Shown: one piece after another, positions 29,528-39,052 of the stretch
Layout of the letters: each line of letters opens with the position of its first letter
How positions within the stretch are numbered: the first letter of the stretch is position 1
Assembly (NCBI GenBank): GCA_016193045.1
Contig: JACPSW010000062.1
Location: 1-39,052 of the forward strand
Reading direction: 5' to 3'
Origin: Candidatus Rokuibacteriota bacterium
Lineage (GTDB): Bacteria; Methylomirabilota; Methylomirabilia; Rokubacteriales; CSP1-6
DNA length: 39,052 bases
Notes under the pieces: model-generated
Told to the model about the DNA's origin: nothing
Databases searched by the model: none
What the model saw: the letters and a program-made list of their open reading frames with translations, nothing else
Position numbers and translations under genes: made by a program

Positions 29528-31018
29528 ATGGGGACGGAGCCGATCGAGGCGTGGGGGCCGGCACTGGCGCTGCTCCCGTCGTTGGTGGCGGCCGGCCTCA
29601 TCCGGCTCTCGTCCCGCCGCCCCGCCCTCCGTGAGGCCTGGAGCCTCATCGCGTCCGCGGCCCAGGCGGCGGCGGTGTTCTCCCTGGTGCCCGCGGCGGC
29701 CGGAGGGGCGGTGGTCCAGACGACGCTCATCGAGCTTGCGCCGGGCATTCCCCTCCTCCTGCGGGTGGACGCCCTCGGCAGCGTGTTCGCGGCGCTCGCC
29801 TCCGGTCTCTGGGTGCTGACGACGGTCTACTCCATCGGCTACGTCCGAAGCCTCCAGGAGCACGCCCAGACGCGGTATTTTTTCTGCTTCGCCCTCTGTC
29901 TCTTCGCGGCGGTGGGCGTCGCCTTTGCTGGGAACCTGCTGACGTTCTTCCTCTTCTACGAGATCCTCACGGTCTCCACATATCCCCTCGTCGTCCACAA
30001 GCAGACGGGCGCCGCGGTGCGGGCGGGCCGGATGTACCTCGCCTACACCCTGACGGCCGGCGTGGCGCTCCTCACCGCGGTCGCGTTGACCCAGGCCCTG
30101 GCGGGGACGACGGAGTTCAGGCCCGGCGGGATCCTCCCGGGCACGCTCCCGATCGGAACGCTCTGGGCGCTCCTGGGGCTGTTTGTCCTCGGCGTCGGGG
30201 TGAAGGCGGCGGTGATGCCCCTGCACTCGTGGCTCCCGGTGGCGATGATCGCGCCGACGCCGGTGAGCGCCCTGCTTCACGCCGTCGCGGTGGTGAAGGC
30301 CGGCGTCTTCGGGGTCGTCCGCGTCGTCGGATACGTCGTCGGCCCCGATCTGCTGGAGGGGCTCGGGGCCTCGAGCCTCCTGGCATGGCTGGCCGCCGGG
30401 ACGATCCTCGGCGCTTCCCTCCTGGCCCTGACCCAGGACAACCTCAAGCGGCTCCTGGCCTTCTCCACGATCAGCCAGCTCTCCTACATCGTGCTCGGGG
30501 CCGCCCTCGGGACGCCGAGCGGACTGGCTGGCGCCATCCAGCACATCGTCAATCACGGCGTCACGAAGATCACCCTCTTTTTCTGCGCCGGCGCCATCTA
30601 CGTGGCGAGCGGCCGGGAATCCGTGAGCCAGCTTGCCGGGATCGGACGCCGGATGCCGGTGACGATGGGAGCCTTCGCGGTGGCGGCGCTGGGCATCTCC
30701 GGGCTGCCGCCCGCCAGCGGCTTCCTGTCGAAGTGGTACCTGATCCGGGGGGCGCTGGAGGCGGACCAGTGGCCGTTCGCGCTCGTGTTGCTGGTCAGCT
30801 CGCTGCTGAACCTCGCCTACTTCGTCCCCATCATTATCAGCGCGTTCTTCGGTTCCCCCGAGGAGGCCGGTGGCGTGGCCGAGGCGCCGGCGACCCTGCT
30901 CGTCCCGATCGTTCTGACGGGAGCGGCGAGCGTGCTCCTGGGGATGGCGCCGGACGCGCCGGTGGCGTTCCTGAGCCTGGCGTCGGGGGCGGCCGCGGCG
31001 ATCCTCGGAGCGCCGTGA
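29528..31018 (+). CDS. Mrp antiporter D-type subunit 2
   Basis: A 496-residue NuoL/M/N-like protein of about 14 helices, clearly different from its neighbour. FLFYEILTVSTYPLVVHKQT holds the Glu, LGVGVKAAVMPLHSWLPVAM the Lys-His, HAVAVVKAGVFGVVRVVGYV the next Lys, and LLAFSTISQLSYIVLGAALG the later segment. It begins nine bases after the first. In Mrp complexes only A and D are of this type; a third copy follows, so the complex may have extra ion channels. Confidence 0.88.
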   Translation: MGTEPIEAWGPALALLPSLVAAGLIRLSSRRPALREAWSLIASAAQAAAVFSLVPAAAGGAVVQTTLIELAPGIPLLLRVDALGSVFAALASGLWVLTTVYSIGYVRSLQEHAQTRYFFCFALCLFAAVGVAFAGNLLTFFLFYEILTVSTYPLVVHKQTGAAVRAGRMYLAYTLTAGVALLTAVALTQALAGTTEFRPGGILPGTLPIGTLWALLGLFVLGVGVKAAVMPLHSWLPVAMIAPTPVSALLHAVAVVKAGVFGVVRVVGYVVGPDLLEGLGASSLLAWLAAGTILGASLLALTQDNLKRLLAFSTISQLSYIVLGAALGTPSGLAGAIQHIVNHGVTKITLFFCAGAIYVASGRESVSQLAGIGRRMPVTMGAFAVAALGISGLPPASGFLSKWYLIRGALEADQWPFALVLLVSSLLNLAYFVPIIISAFFGSPEEAGGVAEAPATLLVPIVLTGAASVLLGMAPDAPVAFLSLASGAAAAILGAP

Positions 31019-31230
31019 CGGTCATGCTGAGACGGCTCGTGGGGGCGGCGTTCGTGCTGAGCGTGGGGGGGGAGCTGCTCCTGGCCGCCACCGACGCGTG
31101 GGTTCCCTGGTGGCACCGCGCGCCGGCCTTCCACGCCGTCTACGGGGTCGTCGGCTGCGTGCTCATCGTCGTCGTCTCGAAGGCCCTCGGGAAGGTCTGG
31201 CTGCAGCGACCGGAGGGGCGCGATGACTGA
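31015..31230 (+). CDS. 71-residue membrane protein in the Mrp operon
   Basis: A small protein starting with GTG at 31015, which overlaps the preceding stop (GTGA), or with the ATG at 31024. It has two hydrophobic stretches, LVGAAFVLSVGGELLLAATD and AVYGVVGCVLIVVVSKALGK, linked by a Trp-rich WVPWWHRAPAFH, and a basic tail. Its stop overlaps the next antiporter gene by eight bases. It is not one of the canonical Mrp subunits; small proteins of this kind are seen beside Mrp-like clusters, from memory, but with no known role. Confidence 0.65.
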   Translation: MTVMLRRLVGAAFVLSVGGELLLAATDAWVPWWHRAPAFHAVYGVVGCVLIVVVSKALGKVWLQRPEGRDD

Positions 31231-32884
31231 GTTCCTGCACCCCGCCGGCGTCTACCTGGTCGGGGCTGCGCTGGTCGGCATCGCGCCCGGCCGCCTCCGG
31301 GTCCCCCTGCTGCTCCTCGTCCCGGCGAGCGCCCTCGCCCTGGGCGTGGCCCTCCCCGACGGCCATTGGCTGTCGGGGCGCTTCCTCGGGGAGGAGATAT
31401 CCGTCCTCCGGGTGGATCGCCTGAGTTTCGTGTTCGGGCTGGTGTTTCTGATCATGGGAGGGCTCGGCACCGTCTTCGCCCTTCACGTCAAGGAGCGCGG
31501 CCCGCACGTGACGGCCTTCGCCTACGTGGGAGCCGCCCTGGGCGTCGTCTTCGCCGGCGACCTGCTCACCCTGTTCGTCTTCTGGGAGCTGATGGCGGTC
31601 GCCTCCACCCTCTTGATCCTCCAGCGGCGCGCGAAGCGGGCGCTCGCGGCGGGCTTCCGGTACCTCCTAGTCCACGCGTTCGGGGGAGCGAGCCTCCTGG
31701 CCGGGATCCTCCTGCAGTGGACCGCCGGGGAGGGCCTGGCCTTCGACGCGATGGCCCTGACCGGCTCCACGGCCCTCATCCTCCTGGGCTTCGCGATCAA
31801 CGCGGCGATCCCGCCCCTTCACGCCTGGCTGACGGACGCCTACCCGGAGGCGACCGTGACCGGAAGCGTTTTCCTCTCCGCGTTCACCACCAAGGCCGCC
31901 GTGTACGTGCTGGCCCGCGGCTTTCCGGGGGTGGAGCTTCTCGTCTGGGCGGGGGCGGTGATGGCCCTCTACGGGGTGGTGTTCGCGGTCCTGGAGAATG
32001 ACATCCGGCGGCTCCTCGCGTACCACATCGTCAGCCAGGTGGGCTACATGGTGTGCGGCGTCGGCCTCGGAACCGGGCTGGCGATCAGCGGCGCCGCGGC
32101 GCACGCCTTCAGCCACATTCTCTACAAGGGCCTCCTCTTCATGTCCACGGGCGCCGTCCTCCACGTCACGGGGCGGAGCAAGCTCACCGAGCTGGGAGGG
32201 CTCTGGCGCACGATGCCCGTCACGCTCGCGCTCTACACCGTCGGGGCGTTCTCGATCTCCGGCGTGCCCCTCTTCAACGGGTTCGTGAGCAAGTCGCTGG
32301 TGGTGGCGGCCGCCGAGGGGGAGCACCGTGCTGCCGTGGAATGGATGCTGCTCCTCGCGTCCGTGGGCACCTTCCTCCACACCGGGCTCAAGCTTCCGGT
32401 CTTCACGTTCTTCGCCGAGGATCGCGGGATCCGGGGGCGCGAGCCCGGCTGGAACATGCTGCTGGCCATGGGCCTGGCGGCGTTCCTCTGCATCGGCATC
32501 GGGGTGGCACCGGGCGCGCTCTACGCGCTGCTCCCCTTCCCGGTCGACTACCGCCCGTACACGGCCCGCCACGTCCTGACGACGCTCCAGCTCCTGCTGG
32601 GCACGGGGGTCGCCTTCATGCTGCTGGTCCGTCACCTCGGCGGCGAGCCCACCGTGACCCTCGACACCGACTGGGTGTACCGCCGGGGCGGCCGGCTCGT
32701 GGTGGGCCTCGCGGAAGCGTGGGCCGGCGGGAGCGCCCGGATGCTGGCCGGGCTGACGCGGGAGAGGGACCGGCTGTCGGCGTTGATCGCGGCGGCTGGC
32801 CGGCGGCCTCCCCTGCCCGTCGGATACTGGCTCCTGATCAGTCTCGGGCTCCTGAGCGCGCTCATCCTCGTCATCGTCCTCTAG
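31223..32884 (+). CDS. Mrp antiporter D-type subunit 3 with C-terminal extension
   Basis: A 553-residue NuoL/M/N-like protein, about 14 core helices. LLTLFVFWELMAVASTLLIL holds the Glu, GFAINAAIPPLHAWLTDAYP has an Asn-Ala-Ala stretch in place of the usual Lys before the His, and VFLSAFTTKAAVYVLARGFP carries the later Lys; AYHIVSQVGYMVCGVGLGTG follows. After the core there is a polar stretch (DTDWVYRRGGRLVVGLAEAW) and a final helix (PVGYWLLISLGLLSALILVI), a tail seen in larger subunits such as NuoL/MrpA/MbhH-type. It ends the operon. It may stand in for the absent MrpA; that is inference. Confidence 0.87.
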   Translation: MTEFLHPAGVYLVGAALVGIAPGRLRVPLLLLVPASALALGVALPDGHWLSGRFLGEEISVLRVDRLSFVFGLVFLIMGGLGTVFALHVKERGPHVTAFAYVGAALGVVFAGDLLTLFVFWELMAVASTLLILQRRAKRALAAGFRYLLVHAFGGASLLAGILLQWTAGEGLAFDAMALTGSTALILLGFAINAAIPPLHAWLTDAYPEATVTGSVFLSAFTTKAAVYVLARGFPGVELLVWAGAVMALYGVVFAVLENDIRRLLAYHIVSQVGYMVCGVGLGTGLAISGAAAHAFSHILYKGLLFMSTGAVLHVTGRSKLTELGGLWRTMPVTLALYTVGAFSISGVPLFNGFVSKSLVVAAAEGEHRAAVEWMLLLASVGTFLHTGLKLPVFTFFAEDRGIRGREPGWNMLLAMGLAAFLCIGIGVAPGALYALLPFPVDYRPYTARHVLTTLQLLLGTGVAFMLLVRHLGGEPTVTLDTDWVYRRGGRLVVGLAEAWAGGSARMLAGLTRERDRLSALIAAAGRRPPLPVGYWLLISLGLLSALILVIVL

Positions 32885-33100
32885 CCCGGATTATTCACGA
32901 ACGATCGTCGCCTGCGGCGGGCGGGTCCTGTCGCAGGGCACAGCCCCCGCGGGTCCGGGCTCCATCACCCACTCGCCCGCACGCCGCGCTCCGCGCGGCG
33001 CACGGGACGAGGGGGGCCCACTGCGCGCGGCCCCGCGGGGACCGCACCCCGCGCCACCCGCCCGGTCGCGCCATCGCCTTTCGTGAATAAATCGCGCTAG
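32882..33100. mobile_element. MITE-like repeat with 11-bp perfect terminal cores
   Basis: A 219-bp GC-rich block between convergent genes. The ends are inverted: CTAGCCCGGATTATTCACGAA at left is matched on the other strand by CTAGCGCGATTTATTCACGAA at right (18 of 21 bases). Inside are dyads such as CGCCGCG-CTCCG-CGCGGCG. No protein is encoded. The left 90 bp occur again at 38872-38957. The leading CTAG overlaps the stop codon of the antiporter gene. It looks like a non-autonomous mobile repeat; the mobilising family is not identified. Confidence 0.6.
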
Positions 33101-33132
33101 GACCGAGGCTGAAAGGGGCGCCATCGCCGAGA

Positions 33133-34119
33133 TCACCCCCGGCGGGAGAGCAGCCACACCCCGACGACGTAGGTGCAGACGATGAGGACGCTCTCGACCA
33201 GCACGGGTCCCGGACGCCGCCGGGCGCGGGAGAGGATGGCCATCAGAGCGAGCGCGAGACAGATGACCGCCAGCAAGACGGTCAGGAGATGATCCCGGGA
33301 GGCCACGCCGAGCAGCGGGCCGCGGAGGTAGGCGGCATCCAGGATCACGAACACGAGCATGTTGAAGGCGACGCTTCCGAAGACATTGCCCGCGGCCAGA
33401 TCGAGGGCGCCGAGGCGGACCGCCGAGACCGTCGCCGCCAGCTCGGGAAGGGAGGTGCTCAGCCCGACCAGGAGGGTGCCGACGAACGTTGCGGTGACCC
33501 CGGCCTCCGTGGAGACGGCGTCGGCCGAGAGGACCAGCAGCGGGGTCAGCAGGGCGAGGCCGATGGCCCCCAGAGCGAACCCCCCGGCGGCGGTTCGGAA
33601 GCGAGCCCTGTCTCTCCCGTCAGGGCGGGAGCCCTCCGACGGAACGGGCCCGATCACAGCGGACCGGTACAGGAGCGTCATACCGCCCAGGTAGACGAGC
33701 AAGATCGCGACGCTCTCGAGCCCCAGGTGCCCGATTCGCCCCCACCCCCGGGTGAAGATGGCGGTCCCCACCATGGCGGCCAGGAGGATCCCCAGAAGCC
33801 CGACGAGCGTGTGGTCCATCGCCACATTGTGGAGAATCCGGCGACGGGCGAAGGCAAGATCCAGCACCGCCAGGATCAGCATGTTGGCGAGCGAGGCCCC
33901 GAGGAGATCCCCGGCGCCGATGTCGGGCGCGTCGAGCAGGCCCGCGTTGACATTGGTGAGCACCTCCGGCAGCGAGGTGCTGGCGGCGAGCAGCACGGTG
34001 CCGATCCAGAGCCTGCCGAGTCCCGTCTCCTCTGCGATCGTATCCGCCTGGCGCGCCAGACGCGCCGTGACCAGGAAGATGAGCCCCCCGACCGATGCCA
34101 GCGCGAAGAAGGGGGCCAT
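33133..34119 (-). CDS. CaCA-family Ca2+/cation antiporter
   Basis: A 328-residue membrane protein of ten helices arranged as two alpha repeats. Repeat 1: ASTSLPEVLTNVNAGLL then GAGDLLGASLANML. Repeat 2: LSTSLPELAATVSAVRLGAL then AAGNVFGSVAFNML. The Glu of both TSLPE motifs, which bind cations in Na+/Ca2+ exchangers, are kept. In repeat 1 the usual GN is GD and GSN is GAS, in repeat 2 GSN is GSV, so ion choice may differ. A hydrophilic loop between the halves (PVPSEGSRPDGRDRARFR) is cytoplasmic in the family. It lies 88 nt after the P-type ATPase gene and likely shares its transcript. Confidence 0.85.
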   Translation of the reverse strand: MAPFFALASVGGLIFLVTARLARQADTIAEETGLGRLWIGTVLLAASTSLPEVLTNVNAGLLDAPDIGAGDLLGASLANMLILAVLDLAFARRRILHNVAMDHTLVGLLGILLAAMVGTAIFTRGWGRIGHLGLESVAILLVYLGGMTLLYRSAVIGPVPSEGSRPDGRDRARFRTAAGGFALGAIGLALLTPLLVLSADAVSTEAGVTATFVGTLLVGLSTSLPELAATVSAVRLGALDLAAGNVFGSVAFNMLVFVILDAAYLRGPLLGVASRDHLLTVLLAVICLALALMAILSRARRRPGPVLVESVLIVCTYVVGVWLLSRRG

Positions 34120-34207
34120 GTCCGGTCAGGAGGCCCAGGAGGAAGGCCTTCACGAGCGGCCCCAGATATGACCGATCTTCACGCCACCTCCCACGAGCGA
34201 TCCTCCC

Positions 34208-36802
<2,595 letters not shown>

Positions 36803-36839
36803 CTCTCAGGCTCGCTGCGTCACGGAGTCTCGCTCTCCA

Positions 36840-38819
36840 TCAGCGGGGATCCAGGACCCCCAGCGCCCGTTCGACCTGTGCATTCGTGCCGAGCAGAACC
36901 AGCGTGTCTCCCGCTTCGACCCTGACCGCTCCGCCAGGATTCGCCTGGGTGACGCCGCCGCGTACCAGGGCGATCACGGTAGCGCCGGACGCACGCCGGA
37001 GGTCGAGCTCAGCCAGAGATTTTTCTCGCGCGAATGATCTCTCGGTCACACGATAAGACTCGACATCCAGCCCGGCGAGCATCGTTCGCAGCCGTCCCAG
37101 ACGTTGCGCCTGAAGATCGGAGTCCCGCCACACGGCGTAGTGCTCGCGGCGGACCCGCTCGATCTGCTGGGCGACCAGCGCCCGCGGGACGTCGTAGGTG
37201 GCCAGGACCCTGGCGAAGATCTCGACGGAGGTCTCGAACTCCTCGGGAACGACCTCGGTGGCCCCCAGCCGGTACAGCCCGTCCACCTCGGCCAGGTAGC
37301 GCGTCCGCGCGACGATCGTGAGGTGCGGCCATCGGCCCCGCGCGATACTCACCGCCCGCCGCGTCGAAGGGGCGTCGGAGATGGCGAGGACGAGGGCGCG
37401 CGCCCGGTCGAGCCGGAGGCGCTCCAGCACGTCCGGGCGCGAGACGTCGCCGTAGAGAACGGGCTCGCCGTCGGCTCGCGCCTGCCACACCCGCTCCGGA
37501 TTCGTGTCGGCCACGACGTAAGGGATCTCCACGGCGCGCAGGACACGGGCGAGGTTCCGGCCGTTAACCCCATAGCCGGCTATGACGACGTGATCCCCGG
37601 GAGGCTCGGGCTCCTCGCGAAGGGGCCTCCGGGCCGATTCGAGCCAGCGTGGGACGTGCCCGGCGAGCACGCGGTCGGCCAGCGGATAGGCGGCCGCGAA
37701 GAGGAACGGGGTGACGAACATGCTGGTCACCGCGACGCTGAGGAAGAGCTGGTAGAGGTCGGTCGTCAGGAGGCGGTACGCCACGCCCGCCTGGGCGAGG
37801 ACGAAGGAGAGCTCCCCCACCTGGGCCAGCACGATGCCGCCGAGCAGCGCCGTCCTGAGGCCGAGGCCGAGCCCCAACACGGCCGCGACGCCGGTGAGAA
37901 GCTTCAGGGTCAGCACGGCTGCGACGGCGCCGGCGACCAGGGACGGATGGCGGGCGACGAAGCCGAGGTCCAGGAGCATCCCGATGGAGATGAAGAAGAG
38001 GCTGGAGAAGGTGTCCCGGAGTGGGACGACGTCGGCGAGCGCCTGGGTCCCGTACTCGCTCTCGGAAACGGCCACGCCCGCCAGGAACGCCCCCAGCGCC
38101 AGGGAGAGGCCCACGCGGTTGCCGAGCCAGGCGGTGCCCAGGCAGATCAGGACGAGCGTCAGCACGAAGAGCTCCCTGTGGCGCATTCGGACCACCTGCT
38201 CGAGGAAGCGTGGGACCAGCCAGCGCGCGGCGAGGAGGATGGCCGCGACCATGACCAGGCTGCCCACAAACCTCACGATCTCCACTCCCGCCCGGGGGGC
38301 CGTTTGGCCGGAAAGCAACGGAACCGCCAGTATCATCGGAATGACCAGCAGGTCCTGGAAGATCAAGATCCCCAGGACCGACCGGCCGTGGGGCGCGTCG
38401 ATCTCCCCCCGGCCCATCAGAAGCTTCAGCCCGATGACGGAACTCGAGTGGGCGACCAGCGCCCCGATGAGGAGCGCCTGGTGCCAGCCACCCAGGGAGA
38501 GCGCGAGGGGCACGGTCAGGAGGATGGTGAGGCCGATCTGGAGGCTTCCGCCGACGACGACCTGGCGACGGAGCTGGACCAGGGCCGCCAGCGAGAACTC
38601 GATCCCCAGCGTGAAGAGGAGGAGGACCACGCCGACCTCGGCCAGCAGCTCCACCTGGCGGATCTCCCGGACGAAGGACAAGCCGTGCGGGCCGATGACC
38701 ACGCCGGCCGCCAGGAACCCCACGAGCGGCGGCTGGCCGAGGCGCTGGAACGCGAAGGCGATCCCCAGCGAGAGGACGAGCAGGACGACGAGATCGCGCA
38801 GGAAGCCCGGCTCCGCCAT
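36840..38819 (-). CDS. CPA2 K+/H+ antiporter with RCK domains (Kef-like)
   Basis: A 659-residue protein. Residues 1-390 form the 12-helix CPA2 exchanger, with VGFLAAGVVIGPHGLSF, the ALVAHSSSVIGLKLLMGR region and IFQD at 153-156 (FQD motif), and ALGAFLAGVAVSESEYG. A TrkA-N/RCK domain starts HVVIAGYGVNGRNLARVL (GxGxxG, NAD binding) and includes GDVSRPDVLERL. A TrkA-C domain near the end reads GVTQANPGGAVRVEAGDTLV. The loss-of-K+ control of Kef-like systems by ligand and stress suits the osmotic setting. It heads the antiporter-ATPase-CaCA group on this strand. Confidence 0.9.
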   Translation of the reverse strand: MAEPGFLRDLVVLLVLSLGIAFAFQRLGQPPLVGFLAAGVVIGPHGLSFVREIRQVELLAEVGVVLLLFTLGIEFSLAALVQLRRQVVVGGSLQIGLTILLTVPLALSLGGWHQALLIGALVAHSSSVIGLKLLMGRGEIDAPHGRSVLGILIFQDLLVIPMILAVPLLSGQTAPRAGVEIVRFVGSLVMVAAILLAARWLVPRFLEQVVRMRHRELFVLTLVLICLGTAWLGNRVGLSLALGAFLAGVAVSESEYGTQALADVVPLRDTFSSLFFISIGMLLDLGFVARHPSLVAGAVAAVLTLKLLTGVAAVLGLGLGLRTALLGGIVLAQVGELSFVLAQAGVAYRLLTTDLYQLFLSVAVTSMFVTPFLFAAAYPLADRVLAGHVPRWLESARRPLREEPEPPGDHVVIAGYGVNGRNLARVLRAVEIPYVVADTNPERVWQARADGEPVLYGDVSRPDVLERLRLDRARALVLAISDAPSTRRAVSIARGRWPHLTIVARTRYLAEVDGLYRLGATEVVPEEFETSVEIFARVLATYDVPRALVAQQIERVRREHYAVWRDSDLQAQRLGRLRTMLAGLDVESYRVTERSFAREKSLAELDLRRASGATVIALVRGGVTQANPGGAVRVEAGDTLVLLGTNAQVERALGVLDPR

Positions 38820-38831
38820 GGCGACCCCTCG

Positions 38832-38858
38832 ACCCTACCACGCTTGCCCCGGCGTCAA
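38832..38858 (-). promoter_or_regulatory. weak candidate promoter of the Kef-like gene
   Basis: On the minus strand TTGACG, 15-bp spacer, TAGGGT, ending 12 bases before the ATG at 38819. The hexamers are moderate and the spacer short, like the kinase promoter candidate at 25389-25415. The start would be nearly at the ATG. Confidence 0.3.
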
Positions 38859-38871
38859 TAAGGGTCTCGAC

Positions 38872-38957
38872 TAACCCGCATCATCGGCGAACCACGGTCG
38901 AGTATAGCGGGCGGGGCCTGTCGCAGGGCGCAGCCCCCGTGGGTCCGGCTCCGTCAC
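38872..38957. repeat. truncated second copy of the MITE-like repeat
   Basis: About 86 bp aligning to the left part of the element at 32882-33100: both begin CTA-CCCG-AT-AT and share CCTGTCGCAGGGC and CAGCCCCCG, ending at CTCC-TCACCC. The copy then stops abruptly where the tandem repeat of the next element begins, so it was probably split by an insertion. Confidence 0.65.
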
Positions 38958-38959
38958 CC

Positions 38960-39016
38960 TGTACCCTTGAGATGGAATCGGACACCTGTGTACCCTTGAG
39001 ATGGAATCGGACACCT
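38960..39016. mobile_element. end of an insertion element (IS21-like tandem ends)
   Basis: A perfect 28-bp direct repeat occurs twice (38960-38987 and 38989-39016) with one base between. It begins TGTACCCTTGAG and ends ATCGGACACCT. Multiple short repeats at the tips, starting with TG, are typical of IS21-family elements. The element breaks the MITE-like copy at 38957 and would extend beyond the right edge of the window; no transposase is visible, so the family is not proven. Confidence 0.55.
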
Positions 39017-39052
39017 CGCGGGGAGCGCCGACGTCACCCAGTGCTCCGAGCA

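Overview
The window is GC-rich bacterial chromosome with dense, tightly overlapping genes. Gene content and protein style resemble uncultured soil or subsurface lineages such as Candidatus Rokubacteria/Methylomirabilota; this assignment is an inference, because no rRNA or other marker gene is present. No rRNA, tRNA or CRISPR array was seen.

Region 1 (1-2035, + strand): the 3' end of a Yip1-type membrane protein gene, a roughly 107 bp broken copy of hflK, and a lipoprotein gene of unknown function, closed by a hairpin. Region 2 (2068-13809, - strand): thirteen genes in one direction, most joined by 4-nt ATGA/GTGA overlaps. Reading from the promoter they are a single-domain response regulator, a 41-residue mini-protein, an MscS channel, glucosyl-3-phosphoglycerate synthase (GpgS), HflK, HflC, a sugar-phosphoglycerate phosphatase, a second GpgS-like glycosyltransferase, a TM-helix mechanosensitive-type protein, a sugar ABC importer (binding protein and two permeases, no ATPase) and a baeRF protein. 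A good sigma54 promoter lies just before the response regulator, with a pair of 17-bp dyads about 130-150 bp further upstream. Region 3 (14019-16930, - strand): glgX, a small CBM48 protein and a possible 48-residue ORF, preceded by a second sigma54 promoter with the same dyad pair at the same distance.

Region 4 (17002-25293): a 5'-truncated TrkA/KtrA-type gene on +, then on - a histidine kinase, an NtrC-type sigma54 activator (GAFTGA present), a chimeric 64-residue ORF, treZ and treY. The activator is the obvious candidate to bind the dyads upstream of regions 2 and 3. Region 5 (25489-32884, + strand): a ten-gene Mrp-type Na+/H+ antiporter operon with three NuoL/M/N-like subunits and a stand-alone MbhD/E-like subunit, driven by a strong sigma70-like promoter that puts the start codon almost at the transcription start. 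Region 6 (32882-39052): a MITE-like 219-bp repeat, a CaCA exchanger, a Ca2+-type P-ATPase and a CPA2 K+/H+ antiporter on -, a truncated second copy of the repeat, and the edge of an insertion element marked by a perfect 28-bp tandem repeat.

Together this reads as an osmotic/ionic stress island: glucosylglycerate-type solutes and trehalose are made from activated sugar and glycogen, solutes are released through mechanosensitive channels, sugars are imported, and Na+, K+ and Ca2+ are exchanged. The proposed new element is a sigma54 regulon, with its own kinase and activator in the same locus, that joins compatible-solute synthesis, channels and HflKC in one long operon.
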